NCBI RefSeq assembly: GCF_009857135.1
Contig: NZ_CP047318.1
Span: 1,550,001 to 1,614,000, forward strand
From: Streptomyces sp. HM190
Lineage (GTDB): Bacteria; Actinomycetota; Actinomycetes; Streptomycetales; Streptomycetaceae
Length of the DNA stretch: 64,000 nucleotides
Direction: 5' to 3'
In this document: one piece after another, positions 1 through 11,787 of the stretch
Numbering within the stretch: position 1 is the first letter of the stretch
How the letters are laid out: each line of letters begins with the position of its first letter
The notes under the pieces: model-generated
Told to the model about the DNA's origin: nothing
Databases searched by the model: none
Seen by the model: only the letters and a program-made list of their open reading frames with translations
Position numbers and translations under genes: made by a program

Positions 1-240
1 GTGTCGCCCACGGCCGCCGCCCCGCTCTCGCGCGGCCGCGCCCGGAACGCGCCCGCACCGGGCCGGGTCACCACCAGGCCCTCAGCGGCCAGGAGGGCCA
101 GGGCCCGCGAGACGGTCACAGGGCTCACCCGGAAGCGCTCCACCAGGGCCCGACTCGATGGCAGCTTTCCACCCGGCGAGTAGCGGTCCAGCTCCTTCCT
201 GAGCTGTTCCACCAGTTCCGCGACGCTGCTACGCTCTTGC

Positions 241-242
<2 letters not shown>
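1..242 (-). CDS. GntR-family (probable MocR-type) regulator, N-terminal part, cut by window edge
   Basis: The minus strand reads open from an ATG at 242-240 to the window edge, giving about 80 residues of a winged helix-turn-helix. Key segments are GGKLPSSRALVERFRVSPVT and VSRALALLAAEGLVVTRPGA, the GntR pattern. The rest of the protein lies outside, so the aminotransferase-like domain of MocR proteins is inferred only from the divergent EamA exporter, a common pairing. The start codon overlaps the ATG of the divergent gene at 241, so the two cannot both have ordinary leaders. Confidence 0.82.
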
Positions 243-1182
<940 letters not shown>

Positions 1183-1265
1183 GTCCGGGCAGGTTCCGGT
1201 CGGACCGGCCCGCCGTGGACAGGCCACGGACCGATGCTCCCGCACCTGGTGAGGAGGCCCCGAAG

Positions 1266-1460
1266 ATGCGTGCAACCGTGGGCGACCAGCTTGTCCAGCA
1301 CGGCAGGGTGGTCGGGCAACACGACAAGGTCGGCGAGATCGTGGAAGTCATGGGCGAGGAGGGGAACCCTCCGTACCGCGTCCGGTTCGAGGACGGGCAC
1401 GAGGGCGTGTGCTCGCCCGGCCCGGACACGGAGATCCGGCACAGGGAAACGCGCCCGTAG
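1266..1460 (+). CDS. DUF1918 small protein
   Basis: A 64-residue protein beginning MRATVGDQLVQHG and rich in short beta strands (GEIVEV, YRVRFEDGHE), the pattern of the actinobacterial DUF1918 family, an SH3-like small barrel of unknown role. It follows the EamA gene by 83 bases. GAGGAGG lies about 10 bases upstream of the ATG and supports this start. It is probably its own unit, because the next gene is convergent. Function is unknown. Confidence 0.85.
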   Translation: MRATVGDQLVQHGRVVGQHDKVGEIVEVMGEEGNPPYRVRFEDGHEGVCSPGPDTEIRHRETRP

Positions 1461-1473
1461 ACACGACGGTGGA

Positions 1474-2730
1474 TCAGCGCGGCGGCTCCGCCGGCTGCTG
1501 GTAGTGGTCGGCGACCACGCGCGCCATCGCCCCGATCCGGTCGACGGTCACCTCCTTGGCCGCGAAGAACACGTGCCCGTCCACCTCCGGGACGTCACGG
1601 GCCAGTGACAGGTGCCCGGAGAGTTCCGCCGGGTCCTGCCAGGCCGCGGGCTGCGCCGGGTCGCCGGCCTTGTAGAGGGCCTCCCCGATGTAGAGGCGTG
1701 TCCCGGAGTCCCGCGCCGTCCGCGCCCACCAGGGCAGCAGCTTCGCGTAGTCGGCGGCGGCGAAGCCGACGTTCCAGTACAGCTGCGGGACGATGTAGTC
1801 GATCCAGTTCTCACGGACCCACGTACGGGTGTCGGCGTACAGGTCGTCGTACGTCTGCACACCGGCCCGGGTGTCCGAGCCGCGCGCGTCGGTGGCGGCG
1901 TTGCGCCACACCCCGAAGGGGCTGATGCCGAACCGGGTGCCGGGCCGGACCGCCTTGATCTGCGCCGCCATCTCCCGGACCAGCTTGTCGATGTTGTCTC
2001 GCCGCCAGTCGGCCCGGTTGGAAAAGCCCCCGCCGTGGGCGTCGTACGCCGCGTCGTCGTCGAAGACCTGGCCGGCGACCGGGTACGGGTAGAAGTAGTC
2101 GTCGAAGTGCACCGCGTCGACCGGGTACTTCCGTACGGCGTCGAGCATGGCCTTCTGGACGAAGGCGCGCACGGCGGGGACGCCCGGGTTGTAGTACAGC
2201 TTGCCGCCGTAGGGGACGACCCAGTCGGGGTTCTCGCGGGCCGGGTGGCCGGCCGCCAGGCGGCTCGGGTCGGTGTGGTTGGCGACGCGGTACGGGTTGA
2301 ACCAGGCGTGCAGCTCCAGCCCACGGGCGTGGGCCTCCTCGACCGCCGTGCCCAGCGGGTCCCAGCCGGGGTCCTTGCCCTGGGTGCCGGTGAGGTACTG
2401 CGACCAGGGCTCGTACGGGGAGGGCCAGAGCGCGTCGGCCGTGGGACGGACCTGGAAGATCACCGCGTTGAGGCGGCGCTCCACGGCGGTGTCGAGGTGG
2501 GCGAGCAGCTCGGCGCGCTGCTCGTCGGCGGTGAGGCCCGCCCTGGAGGGCCAGTCCCGGCCCGCGACGGTGGCCAGCCACACGCCGCGCAGCTCGCCGG
2601 GGACCTGCCGGCGGCGGTCGGAACCCTGACCGGCGACGGCGGTACCGGCCGCCACCCCGCCGGCCGCCGCGAGTGTGGTGACCGCGGCCGCCCAGAACGC
2701 CCTTCGTGACATCCATGGCTTCCGATGCAT
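1474..2730 (-). CDS. Tat-exported glycoside-hydrolase-like protein (DUF187/GHL10 type)
   Basis: A 418-residue protein. The N-terminus carries a twin-arginine signal (MSRRAFWAAAVTTLAAAGG), so export by Tat is likely; no lipobox cysteine is visible. The mature part has the marks of the GHL10 family: RGVWLATV, the NAVIFQVRP segment, HAWFNPYRVA, DAVHFDDYFYPY with acidic residues, and GISPFGVWRN. Such (beta/alpha)8 proteins are thought to cleave cell-wall or polysaccharide substrates; the substrate here is unknown. Start ATG 2730 was chosen; an in-frame ATG at 2712 sits just before the twin arginine. It ends 13 bases from the convergent DUF1918 stop. Confidence 0.85.
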   Translation of the reverse strand: MHRKPWMSRRAFWAAAVTTLAAAGGVAAGTAVAGQGSDRRRQVPGELRGVWLATVAGRDWPSRAGLTADEQRAELLAHLDTAVERRLNAVIFQVRPTADALWPSPYEPWSQYLTGTQGKDPGWDPLGTAVEEAHARGLELHAWFNPYRVANHTDPSRLAAGHPARENPDWVVPYGGKLYYNPGVPAVRAFVQKAMLDAVRKYPVDAVHFDDYFYPYPVAGQVFDDDAAYDAHGGGFSNRADWRRDNIDKLVREMAAQIKAVRPGTRFGISPFGVWRNAATDARGSDTRAGVQTYDDLYADTRTWVRENWIDYIVPQLYWNVGFAAADYAKLLPWWARTARDSGTRLYIGEALYKAGDPAQPAAWQDPAELSGHLSLARDVPEVDGHVFFAAKEVTVDRIGAMARVVADHYQQPAEPPR

Positions 2731-2902
2731 CCTCGTACCTCCGGTACCGCTTCGTGTCCGCCACGTCGCGGACCGTTCGTGGAGCCAGCCTTCCATGTGG
2801 TACCCGCGATACTGATCGGTAGCGGCCGGGGTAACGTGCAGGTTTGGCGCAGGACCGCACCCGGGGTATCTGCCAGGCACACAGACCAGTGAAAGGGACG
2901 AT

Positions 2903-3778
2903 GTGACGGACTTCCCAACGGGAGATCTCACGCGAGTCGGAGTCGTGGGCTGCGGCCAGATGGGAGCGGGTATCGCCGAGGTGTGCGCCCGCGCCGGACT
3001 GGACGTCAAGGTCGCCGAAACCACCGGCGAAGCCCTGGAGATCGGCCGTACCCGGCTGTTCAACTCCCTGTCCAAGGCGGCCGAGCGCGGCAAGATCAGC
3101 GAGGCTGAGCGGGACGCCACACAGGCACGTCTGAGCTTCACCACCGACCTCGGGGAGTTCGCCGACCGCGATCTCGTCATCGAGGCCGTCGTGGAGAACG
3201 AGCAGGTGAAGACGGAGATCTTCCAGGTGCTCGACCAGGTGCTGACCCGCCCCGACGCGATCCTCGCCTCCAACACCTCCTCCATCCCCCTGGTGAAGCT
3301 GGCGGTCGCGACCTCGCGTCCGGACCAGGTCATCGGCATCCACTTCTTCAACCCGGCGCCCGTGCAGAAGCTCGTCGAGCTGATCCCGGCCCTCACGACC
3401 TCCGAGGGCACGCTCAGCCGGGCGCAGCTGTTCGCCGAGAAGGTCCTGGGCAAGCACGCGGTCCGCGCGCAGGACCGCTCGGGCTTCGTGGTCAACGCGC
3501 TGCTGGTGCCGTATCTGCTGTCCGCCATCCGGATGTTCGAGTCGGGCATCGCCGGCCGCGAGGACATCGACAACGGCATGGAGCTGGGCTGCGCCCACCC
3601 GATGGGCCCGCTGAAGCTGTCCGACCTGATCGGCCTGGACACGATCGTCTCGATCGCCAACTCGATGTACCAGGAGTACAAGGAGCCGCTGTACGCCGCT
3701 CCCCCGCTGCTCCAGCGCATGGTCGACGCGGGCCGCCTCGGCCGCAAGACGGGCTCGGGCTTCTACACGTACGCCTGA
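2903..3778 (+). CDS. 3-hydroxybutyryl-CoA dehydrogenase
   Basis: A 291-residue cytoplasmic enzyme for NAD(P)-linked interconversion of acetoacetyl-CoA and 3-hydroxybutyryl-CoA. The Rossmann motif GCGQMGAG starts at residue 16. ASNTSS and IGIHFFNPAP carry the family Ser/Asn and catalytic His, and the C-terminal helical domain ends KTGSGFYTY. Length is normal for the stand-alone FadB2/Hbd form. It starts at GTG 2903 behind AAAGGGACGAT. It could serve butyrate or acetyl-CoA metabolism or C4 precursor supply. Two strong terminators follow, so it is probably monocistronic. Confidence 0.93.
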   Translation: MTDFPTGDLTRVGVVGCGQMGAGIAEVCARAGLDVKVAETTGEALEIGRTRLFNSLSKAAERGKISEAERDATQARLSFTTDLGEFADRDLVIEAVVENEQVKTEIFQVLDQVLTRPDAILASNTSSIPLVKLAVATSRPDQVIGIHFFNPAPVQKLVELIPALTTSEGTLSRAQLFAEKVLGKHAVRAQDRSGFVVNALLVPYLLSAIRMFESGIAGREDIDNGMELGCAHPMGPLKLSDLIGLDTIVSIANSMYQEYKEPLYAAPPLLQRMVDAGRLGRKTGSGFYTYA

Positions 3779-3870
3779 CCCGTCACGACGGAGACGGGCC
3801 GGACACGGACGGCTGACCTGCACGACCTGCGGACGGCCGGTCACGCGCACGCACCGCGGGGACCCGAGTG

Positions 3871-3904
3871 AGACCCGCTTCCCGACACCCCGGGGAGCGG
3901 GTCT
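3871..3904 (+). terminator. intrinsic terminator after the dehydrogenase
   Basis: AGACCCGCT (3871-3879) pairs perfectly with AGCGGGTCT (3896-3904), followed by TTTGCG. It is a 9-bp stem about 90 bases after the stop codon. Confidence 0.8.
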
Positions 3905-3966
3905 TTGCGTCGTCCGGGAATCCAGCCCTACGTCCGCGACCACGGAACGTGAGAAGTGACCTGGTG

Positions 3967-4002
3967 GACGGGCCCGGCACCGGAACGAGTGCCGGGCCCG
4001 TC
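3967..4002. terminator. second strong hairpin terminator
   Basis: GACGGGCCCGGCAC (3967-3980) and GTGCCGGGCCCGTC (3989-4002) form a perfect 14-bp stem with an 8-base loop, followed by GTCTTC on plus. Together with the hairpin at 3871 it fills the 364-base gap before the next gene. Confidence 0.75.
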
Positions 4003-4142
4003 GTCTTCACACGCCGTGTGCGCGGCGGACACGCATATGCCGTTCGCACACGCTCCCCACGCGTCCACCAGGGGAGTTGACTTGCGATGCGCATGCAAGG
4101 GATGTGACGACTACCGAGACGACTACAGAAAGGAGCGGACTC

Positions 4143-4400
4143 GTGGCCATCGACCCCGAGCATCCCGTGGTCCACGGTGAACTCGCAGAGTTACGCCGCC
4201 GCCTGGACGTGGCGCAGGCACGCGTCGAGGGAGGGCTCACCCTGCTGAGCCACCGTGCCGAACACACCGCCAAGGAGCTGGACGAGCTGAGCACACGGGT
4301 CGTCACCCTGGAGCACTCCCGCTGGCCACTGCCCGCGGTCGCGGCCCTCACGGCCGTGGGAGCACTGGTGGTGGCCGTCTGGCAGGCCGTGGGCCGCTGA
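4143..4400 (+). CDS. small coiled-coil membrane protein with a TTA codon
   Basis: An 85-residue protein not recognised from a family. Residues ~10-55 form a charged amphipathic coiled coil (ELAELRRRLDVAQARVEGGL), followed by one C-terminal hydrophobic segment (LPAVAALTAVGALVVAVW), so a tail-anchored protein is likely. GTG 4143 was chosen because GAAAGGAG lies 7-8 bases upstream; longer in-frame readings lack such a site. Codon 17 (4191-4193) is TTA, read in streptomycetes by the developmentally controlled bldA tRNA, suggesting late or differentiation-linked expression. No operon partner. Confidence 0.72.
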   Translation: MAIDPEHPVVHGELAELRRRLDVAQARVEGGLTLLSHRAEHTAKELDELSTRVVTLEHSRWPLPAVAALTAVGALVVAVWQAVGR

Positions 4401-4427
4401 CCGGCACGGGTGGGACGCCCGGAGGGA

Positions 4428-4973
4428 TCAGCGCCCCGCGTCCTGTCCGAGCCTCAGGTGGTGCAGGAGGAGCAGTGCGGCCGCCATGTTGGCGGCCGGG
4501 ACCTCGCCGCGGGCGACCATGTCGGGCACCAGCTTGAGGGGTACCCATTCCCTGCGGTCCGACTCGAAGTCGTCCACCGGGTGACCGACGTACGCGCCCT
4601 CGTCGGCCCAGTAGATGTGGTGCCGGGCGTCGGTGAGCCCGTTGGAGGGCTCGACGCTCATCAGATGGTGCAGTGGTCCCGGCCGCCATCCGGTCTCCTC
4701 CTCCAGTTCCCGGGCGGCCGCGTCGACGATGCCCTCGCCGTCCTCGACGACGCCGGCCGCCAGCTCCCAGCCCCAGCTGTCGGTGATGAAACGGTGCCGC
4801 CACAGCAGCAGCACCTCGTTGGCCTCGTTGACGACGGTGGCCACGGCGACGGGCCGCAGCCGGATCAGGAAGTGATCGAGGTGCCGCCCGTCCGGCAACG
4901 CGACATCTGCGAGATTGACGCTGAACCAGCGGTTTGAGTACACAGTCTGTTCGCTCTGTTTCGTCCACTGCAC
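4428..4973 (-). CDS. NUDIX hydrolase
   Basis: A 181-residue protein with the complete Nudix box at residues 74-96: G74, E80 and RELEEETGW from residue 88, matching GX5EX7REUXEEXGU. It should hydrolyse a nucleoside diphosphate linked to another moiety; the ADP-ribose pyrophosphatase-like subgroup is plausible from layout but not proven. Start GTG 4973 follows AAAGGTGG. It lies 98 bases downstream of the helix-turn-helix/TPR regulator on the same strand and may share its transcript. Confidence 0.88.
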   Translation of the reverse strand: MQWTKQSEQTVYSNRWFSVNLADVALPDGRHLDHFLIRLRPVAVATVVNEANEVLLLWRHRFITDSWGWELAAGVVEDGEGIVDAAARELEEETGWRPGPLHHLMSVEPSNGLTDARHHIYWADEGAYVGHPVDDFESDRREWVPLKLVPDMVARGEVPAANMAAALLLLHHLRLGQDAGR

Positions 4974-5071
4974 GGTTCTGCCACCTTTCGCCGAGTAAGT
5001 GGCAATATCGCAGCAGGAGCGTGGTGACAGCAGGCGCACAGGCGGTGCACGGCAGGGCCGTGGACGCGCTG

Positions 5072-6412
5072 TCAGAGCGGTACGCGCAGTGCGCCGTCGA
5101 TGAGTTCGGCGGCCTCCCGGGTCCCCGCGCAGCCGTTTCGTACGAGATGTTCGCGTACCGCCCGCAGTCTGTCGCGCAGGCGCATGGACTCCATTCCGCG
5201 CGACCGCTCGGCCATTTCGACGGCGGTGTGCACCGCCTTGTCGGCGTTGCCCTGCCGTAGTTCGATCTGGCTGAGCATGGCGAGCCGGTGGACGCGGCCC
5301 CGGTCGTGCGCCGGGGTGTCGACGGCCGCCGCCGCGTGCTCCGCCGCGGCCGTCAGGTCGCCGAGGCTGAGCAGCGCCTCCGCCACCTGCACGTTGACCA
5401 GGCCGGGTTGGACATAGCCGGTCTCGTCGGGTTCGTGGCCGCGCCGGATGCGTTCGGCGGCCTGTTCCGCCCGCCGGATGCAGGACAGCGCGCTCGTGCC
5501 GTCGCCGAGGTGCGCGTACGCCTTGGCCTGCATGGCGTACAGGTCCGCGGCGAGCGCCGGGGTGATGTGCTTGCCCGCGGCACGCAGCGCGGCCTCGGCG
5601 AAGGCGACGGCCTGCCGGTACTCCCGCATGAACAGCGACTGGTTGACGAGCAGCGCGATCACGTAGGCGCCGAGTCCCTGGTCCCCGCTGGCCTTGGCGA
5701 GCCGCAGCGCCTGGTGGAAGTAGCGCTGGGCGAGGCCGTGCGCGTCGGAGTCGTAGGCGCAGATGCCGGCGATGGCGACCAGTCCGCCGGTGGCCCGGTG
5801 GAGTTGGCGTCCGGTGGCGTCGGTGTAGCTGCCGCGCAGCAGGGGCGCCGCCTCGGCGTTGAGGAATCCGACGATGCGGGCGCGGGTCGCGATGCCGCCC
5901 GCCTTGCGGTACAGCTGCTCGTAGTGCGATCGGGCGGCGCGCAGCATCTCGATGTCGGCCATGCTGACGCGATGGCGTCCCCCGCGGGAGACGTCGACGT
6001 CCTCCGGCGGGTTCTCCCACTCCCACACCGGCATCACGGCGGGTGTCCCGGTGACGGCGGGGGCGCCGAGGACGTGGGGGCGCTGTTGTTCGTCGGAGCG
6101 CCACAGGGCGGTGGCGCGCTCCACGAACCCGGAGAGTCCGGCGCCGTGCTGGGAGGTCGCCTCGCCCGGCACGCCGAGACCGATGTCGTCGAGGGTGACG
6201 GTCCGCTGCAGCCGCCCGGCGAGCACGTCGCAGATCAGGTCGGGCACCTGGCCGCGGGGGCGCTGCCCCTTCAACCACCGGGCCACGGCGGTGTGTTCGT
6301 ATCTCAGCGCCAGACCTCGCGCTCGCCCTGCCTGGTTGACATGTGCGGCGAGTCCGGCGTGCGAGATACCGGCTTCGTCGAGGATCGCGTCGAGCAGGGT
6401 GTTGGGCTGCAT
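5072..6412 (-). CDS. helix-turn-helix regulator with C-terminal TPR region (NsdA-like)
   Basis: A 446-residue protein. The first ~75 residues (LLDAILDEAGISHAGLAAHV and YEHTAVARWLKGQRPRGQVP) form an XRE-like helix-turn-helix typical of the Streptomyces NsdA-like family. Residues ~180-430 are repeated helical pairs of TPR type (AQRYFHQALRLAKASGDQ; AYAHLGDGTSALSCI). The family includes NsdA, a negative regulator of sporulation and antibiotic production in S. coelicolor; a similar developmental role here is inference from resemblance. ATG 6412 is the start. The 223 bases upstream separate it from the SpoIIE gene. Confidence 0.8.
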   Translation of the reverse strand: MQPNTLLDAILDEAGISHAGLAAHVNQAGRARGLALRYEHTAVARWLKGQRPRGQVPDLICDVLAGRLQRTVTLDDIGLGVPGEATSQHGAGLSGFVERATALWRSDEQQRPHVLGAPAVTGTPAVMPVWEWENPPEDVDVSRGGRHRVSMADIEMLRAARSHYEQLYRKAGGIATRARIVGFLNAEAAPLLRGSYTDATGRQLHRATGGLVAIAGICAYDSDAHGLAQRYFHQALRLAKASGDQGLGAYVIALLVNQSLFMREYRQAVAFAEAALRAAGKHITPALAADLYAMQAKAYAHLGDGTSALSCIRRAEQAAERIRRGHEPDETGYVQPGLVNVQVAEALLSLGDLTAAAEHAAAAVDTPAHDRGRVHRLAMLSQIELRQGNADKAVHTAVEMAERSRGMESMRLRDRLRAVREHLVRNGCAGTREAAELIDGALRVPL

Positions 6413-6635
6413 GGAGGCCCCTCCGGTGGCTCGGTGCCGGCGTGTGGCAGCGTAGCGCTTCCGTCTTCACACGGGGTGTGAAGGGAATGCCCGAATTCGG
6501 GTTGTACGCGCGCTGTTGCGGAGAGTTTCGGAACGCTTGACTGGAATGCCTCGTCAGAGGCCGACTGGGCCACCGGCTCCCCCTCGTACAGCGCGGTGGC
6601 CCCGTCGGGACGAGTGCGTCGAGGGTGCTCGGCGG

Positions 6636-7736
6636 CTACGGTCCGGGGACGACGGGTGGGGTGTCGGCCGCGGGGCCGGGCGGACCGATCGGGCAGCTGC
6701 CCGCGCCTCGGCATGCGGCGGCCCTGATGAGCCGGTCGTTGCGGATGACCAGTATCGCGATGTCGTCCTTGGGCCGTCCCCCGGTGTGGCGCAGGAGCTG
6801 GGCGAAGACGGCGCGCAGGACGGAGTGCGGCGAGAGGGGTCGGCCCCGCACGGCTTCCGCCAGGGCCGCGGGCAACGGGAAGAAGCGGCCGTCGCCGTCC
6901 CGGGCGTCCTCCACCCCGTCCGTGTGGAGGAACAGCGCCTCTCCGGGGAGGAGCCGTCCGAACGCGGTGGCCGGCAGTTCCGCCGGCAGCGGGAACGCCC
7001 CCAGCGGGGGCAGCGGATCGGCGCCGGCCATCGGTTCCGCCCGGCCGCCGCTCAGCAGATACGGCCAGGGGTGTCCGCAGTTGAGGGCGTGGACCTCGCC
7101 GTCCGGGGCGATCTCCAGCAGGAGTACGGTCACGAACTCCTCGGTGTCCTCGGCGCGGGCGCGGTCCCGCAGGTGACGGGCGAGAGCCCGGTCGAGGCGG
7201 GTGAGGACGCCGGTGAGTTCGGCCTCGTCGTGGACGGCCTCGCGGAAGCTGCCGAGCACGGCGGCGACGGTGCCGATGGCGGAGAGGCCGTGGCCGCGGA
7301 CGTCGCCCATCACGACGCGTACGCCGTGTTCGGTGGCGATCACCTCGTAGAGGTCGCCGCCGACGGTCGCGCCGTGGTCGGCGGAGAGCTGGGCGGCGGC
7401 GGTGGCCAGTCCGTCGATCCGGGCGGGCAGGGGCCGCAGCAGTACGCTCTGTGCGGCTCCGGCGACCCGGCGCGCCTGCCGCAGGTCCCGCAGCATCAGT
7501 TGTCTGACCTGCAGGACGAGTCCGGCGCCGACCGCGAGGAACACGGCGCTGTTGGCGAGCCGGGCGCCGGCCCGGTTGCTGTGCGCCACCGGGCAGGCCC
7601 ACTTGTAGGTGACGGCTGTCGCTCCCCACACCGCCGGCAGCCCCAGCGCGAGCGCCCGTCGTACAGTCCGCCGGTCGGACGGGCGGCGCCTGCGGACCCA
7701 TGCCCGTGGAGGTGCCCCGGTCCTGATTCGAATCAT
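6636..7736 (-). CDS. membrane-anchored SpoIIE-type PP2C phosphatase
   Basis: A 366-residue protein with two hydrophobic helices near residues 27-50 and 60-80, then a SpoIIE/RsbU phosphatase domain. Metal-binding signatures include ATVGGDLYEV, VMGDVRGHGLSA, the LNCGHPWPYL strand, FLHTDGVEDARD and KDDIAILV. Such proteins dephosphorylate anti-anti-sigma factors in partner-switching control of sigma factors; no STAS or anti-sigma gene lies nearby, so the partner is encoded elsewhere. The C-terminal tail is Pro/Gly-rich and probably disordered. Start ATG 7736. Confidence 0.88.
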   Translation of the reverse strand: MIRIRTGAPPRAWVRRRRPSDRRTVRRALALGLPAVWGATAVTYKWACPVAHSNRAGARLANSAVFLAVGAGLVLQVRQLMLRDLRQARRVAGAAQSVLLRPLPARIDGLATAAAQLSADHGATVGGDLYEVIATEHGVRVVMGDVRGHGLSAIGTVAAVLGSFREAVHDEAELTGVLTRLDRALARHLRDRARAEDTEEFVTVLLLEIAPDGEVHALNCGHPWPYLLSGGRAEPMAGADPLPPLGAFPLPAELPATAFGRLLPGEALFLHTDGVEDARDGDGRFFPLPAALAEAVRGRPLSPHSVLRAVFAQLLRHTGGRPKDDIAILVIRNDRLIRAAACRGAGSCPIGPPGPAADTPPVVPGP

Positions 7737-7891
7737 GCCGTTGGCCCCCCATCAGGCCCTGACAGCGGTACGGCCCAGAGAGGCCGGTCCGATTCTGTCG
7801 ACCGAATGCCCCGTTCGGGCCAGATCGCCCGGAGATCTCACTCGAATGAGTGAGATGAGGTCAGGGGGTGGAGAGGGCCGCGCCACATCAC

Positions 7892-7956
7892 GGGGCGAAG
7901 CCCCTGAAGGGGCGCGGGGAACCGCGGGACGAGCCACGGACAACCCGCAGCCGCCG
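7892..7956. repeat. dispersed intergenic repeat, copy 1, with adjacent hairpin
   Basis: A GGGGC-GAA-GCCCC hairpin (7892-7904) precedes AGGGGCGCGGGGAACCGCG (7908-7926) and ACCCGCAGCCG-like sequence. The same word group recurs at 31445, 47271 and, degenerate, 13995, always between genes. It fills much of the 272-base gap between the phosphatase and pheT. Confidence 0.7.
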
Positions 7957-8008
7957 AAGCATCCGCAGCTCCCCGCCCTCTTCGGCACTCTCGGCGCCGT
8001 AGCGCGCC

Positions 8009-10527
8009 CTAGCTCCGCAGAACCGCTCCCGTGCGCTCGCCCGCGAGGGCGACCGCCGCGTCGCGGGCCGCGGACGCCTCGTCCACGGTCAGCGTCCGGT
8101 CCCCGGCCCGGAAGCGGAGCGCGTACGCGAGCGACTTGCGTCCCTCACCGAGCTGCTCCGCGTTCTCGTAGACGTCGAACAGCCGGATGCCCTCCAGCAG
8201 TTCACCGGCGCCCTCGCGCAGCGCGGCCTCGACCTCGGTGTGCGGCACGAACTCGTCGACGACCAGCGCGACGTCCTGCGTGGCGACCGGGAACGAGGAG
8301 ATGCTCGGCGCCTGCGGGGTGTCGTCCCCGACCTGCTCCAGCACATCCAGGTCCAGCTCGGCGGCGCAGGTGCGGGCGGGCAGCCCCAGGGCCTTCACGA
8401 CGCGCGGGTGCAGTTCACCGGCGTGGCCGACGACGCGCTCGGCGCCGTCGACGACGACCACGAACTCGGCGCAGCGGCCCGGGTGCCAGGGCCCGTACTG
8501 GCCCTTGCGGACGATCAGCTCCGCGCCGGCCTCGCGGGCGACGACGCGGCCGGCCTCGACCGCGTCGGCCCAGTCGGCCGGACGGCCCTTGCCCCACCAG
8601 CCGGCCTGCTCGCGGGCTCCGGCGAGGACGACGGCGACATGGCGCGGCTGCTCGGGCAGCGCGGCGTCCAGCGTCGCGATCTCCTCGTCGGTGGGCCGGC
8701 GGTCGACCGGCAGCGCGACGGCGACGCCCTGCTCGGCGCGCGGCTGGAAGACCAGCCCGGTCTCGAAGAGGGCCAGGTCGTGCGAGCCCCGGCCGTCGTT
8801 GCGCCGCAGCGCGCCGAGCAGGCCCGGGAGCAGGGACGTGCGGAGCGCGGGCTCCTCGTCGCTCAGCGGGTTGGTGAGCCGGACGACGCGGCGGGCCGGG
8901 TCGTCGGCGTCCAGCCCGAGCTGGTCGAAGACCTGCTCGCTGATGAACGGGTAGTTCGGCGCCTCGACGTACCCGGCGCCGGCGAGCGCCCGGCCGACCC
9001 GGCGGTGCAGCCGCTGCCGGTGGGTCAGGCCGCGGCCCGAGGGGGGCTTGGGCAGCGTGGAGGGCAGGTTCTCGTAGCCCTCCAGGCGGATGACCTCCTC
9101 CGCCAGGTCGTTGATGTCGGCGAGGTCGGGCCGCCACGACGGCACCGTGACGATCAGCTCGTCCTGGCCGTAGACGTCGCAGCCGACCTCCTGGAGGCGG
9201 CGTACGACGGTCTCGCGGCCGTAGACGACACCCGCGACCTTGTCGGGGTGGTCCGCCGGGACCGCGATGGTGTGCGGCGCGGACGGGGCGATGACCTCGG
9301 TGACGCCCGCGTCGGCCGTGCCGCCCGCGAGAAGGACCAGCAGGTCGACGGTGCGCTGGGCGGCGGCGGACGCGGCCAGCGGGTCGACGCCGCGCTCGAA
9401 GCGGCGGGACGCCTCCGACGACAGCTTGTGCCGGCGGGCGGTGCGGGCGATGGAGACCTGGTCGAAGTGGGCGGCCTCGATGACGACCTCGGTGGAGGCG
9501 TTCGCCCCGTCCTCGGCGTCGTGGTCGGCGATCTCGGTGTCGGCACCGCCCATGACGCCCGCGAGGCCGATGGGGCCGCGGTCGTCGGTGATGACGAGGT
9601 CCTCGGCGTGCAGCTTGCGGGTGACACCGTCGAGGGTGACGATCTTCTCGCCCTCGGTGGCCCGGCGGACCCCGATGGTGCCCTGGACCAGGTTGCGGTC
9701 GTAGGCGTGCAGCGGCTGGCCGAGCTCCATCATCACGTAGTTGGTGATGTCGACGGCGAGCGAGATCGGGCGCATGCCGACCTTCTGCAGCCGGCGCTTG
9801 AGCCAGATCGGGGAGCGCGCCTCGGGGTCGAGACCGGTGACGGTGCGGGCGGTGAAGCGGTCGCAGCCGAACGGGTCGGAGACCTGGACGGGGTGGCCGA
9901 AGGCGTTCGGGCCGGGCACGTCGAGGAGCGCCGGGTCGCGCAGCGGCAGGCCGTAGGCGATGGCGGTCTCGCGGGCGACGCCGCGGATCGACAGGCAGTC
10001 ACCGCGGTTGGCGGTGACGGCGATGTCGAGGACCTCGTCGACCAGCTCCAGCAGCTCGATCGCGTCCTTGCCGACCTCGGTCTCCGGCGGCAGCACGATG
10101 ATGCCCTTGGTGCCGTCGTCGCCCATGCCCAGCTCGTCGCTGGAGCAGATCATGCCGTGCGAGTTGCGGCCGTAGGTCTTGCGGGCGGAGATCGCGAAGC
10201 CGCCGGGCAGCACGGCGCCCGGGAGGACCACGACGACCTTGTCGCCGACGGCGAAGTTGCGGGCGCCGCAGACGATCTCCTGGGGCTCGCCGGTGCCGTT
10301 GGCGGTGCCGACGTCGACGGTGCAGAAGCGGATGGGCTTCTTGAAGCCCTCCAGCTCCTCGATGGTCAGCACCTGGCCCACGACGAGGGGGCCCTTGAGG
10401 TCGGCTCCGAGCTGCTCGACGGTCTCGACCTCCAGACCGGCCGACACGAGCTTGGCCTGCACGTCACGGCCGGTCTCGGTGGCCGGCAGGTCGACGTACT
10501 CCCGCAGCCAGGAAAGCGGGACCCGCA

Positions 10528-10528
<1 letters not shown>
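8009..10528 (-). CDS. pheT: phenylalanyl-tRNA synthetase beta subunit
   Basis: An 839-residue subunit of the alpha2-beta2 enzyme that charges tRNA-Phe. The start [15 protein letters not shown] is diagnostic. An EMAP-like tRNA-binding domain lies at ~40-150 ([31 protein letters not shown]). The B3/B4 editing region includes [13 protein letters not shown] and [11 protein letters not shown]5 follows, and the C-terminal FDX-ACB anticodon-binding domain holds FDVYE and [15 protein letters not shown]. The ATG overlaps the pheS stop (TGATG), so translation is coupled. Length is normal. Confidence 0.98.
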
Positions 10529-11688
<1,160 letters not shown>

Positions 11689-11787
11689 TCACACCGACTC
11701 GTGGACGAATCGTCTCCGTCATGGGACGCAAAGGTGCCAAAGGCCGAGTCTAACGGGGTTGAGGTGTGCGAACGCGCCCGCGGGCGG

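Noticed and set aside
6516..7853. 445-codon plus reading opposite the SpoIIE phosphatase
   Set aside because: Shadow of a clear PP2C gene; no coherent protein features.
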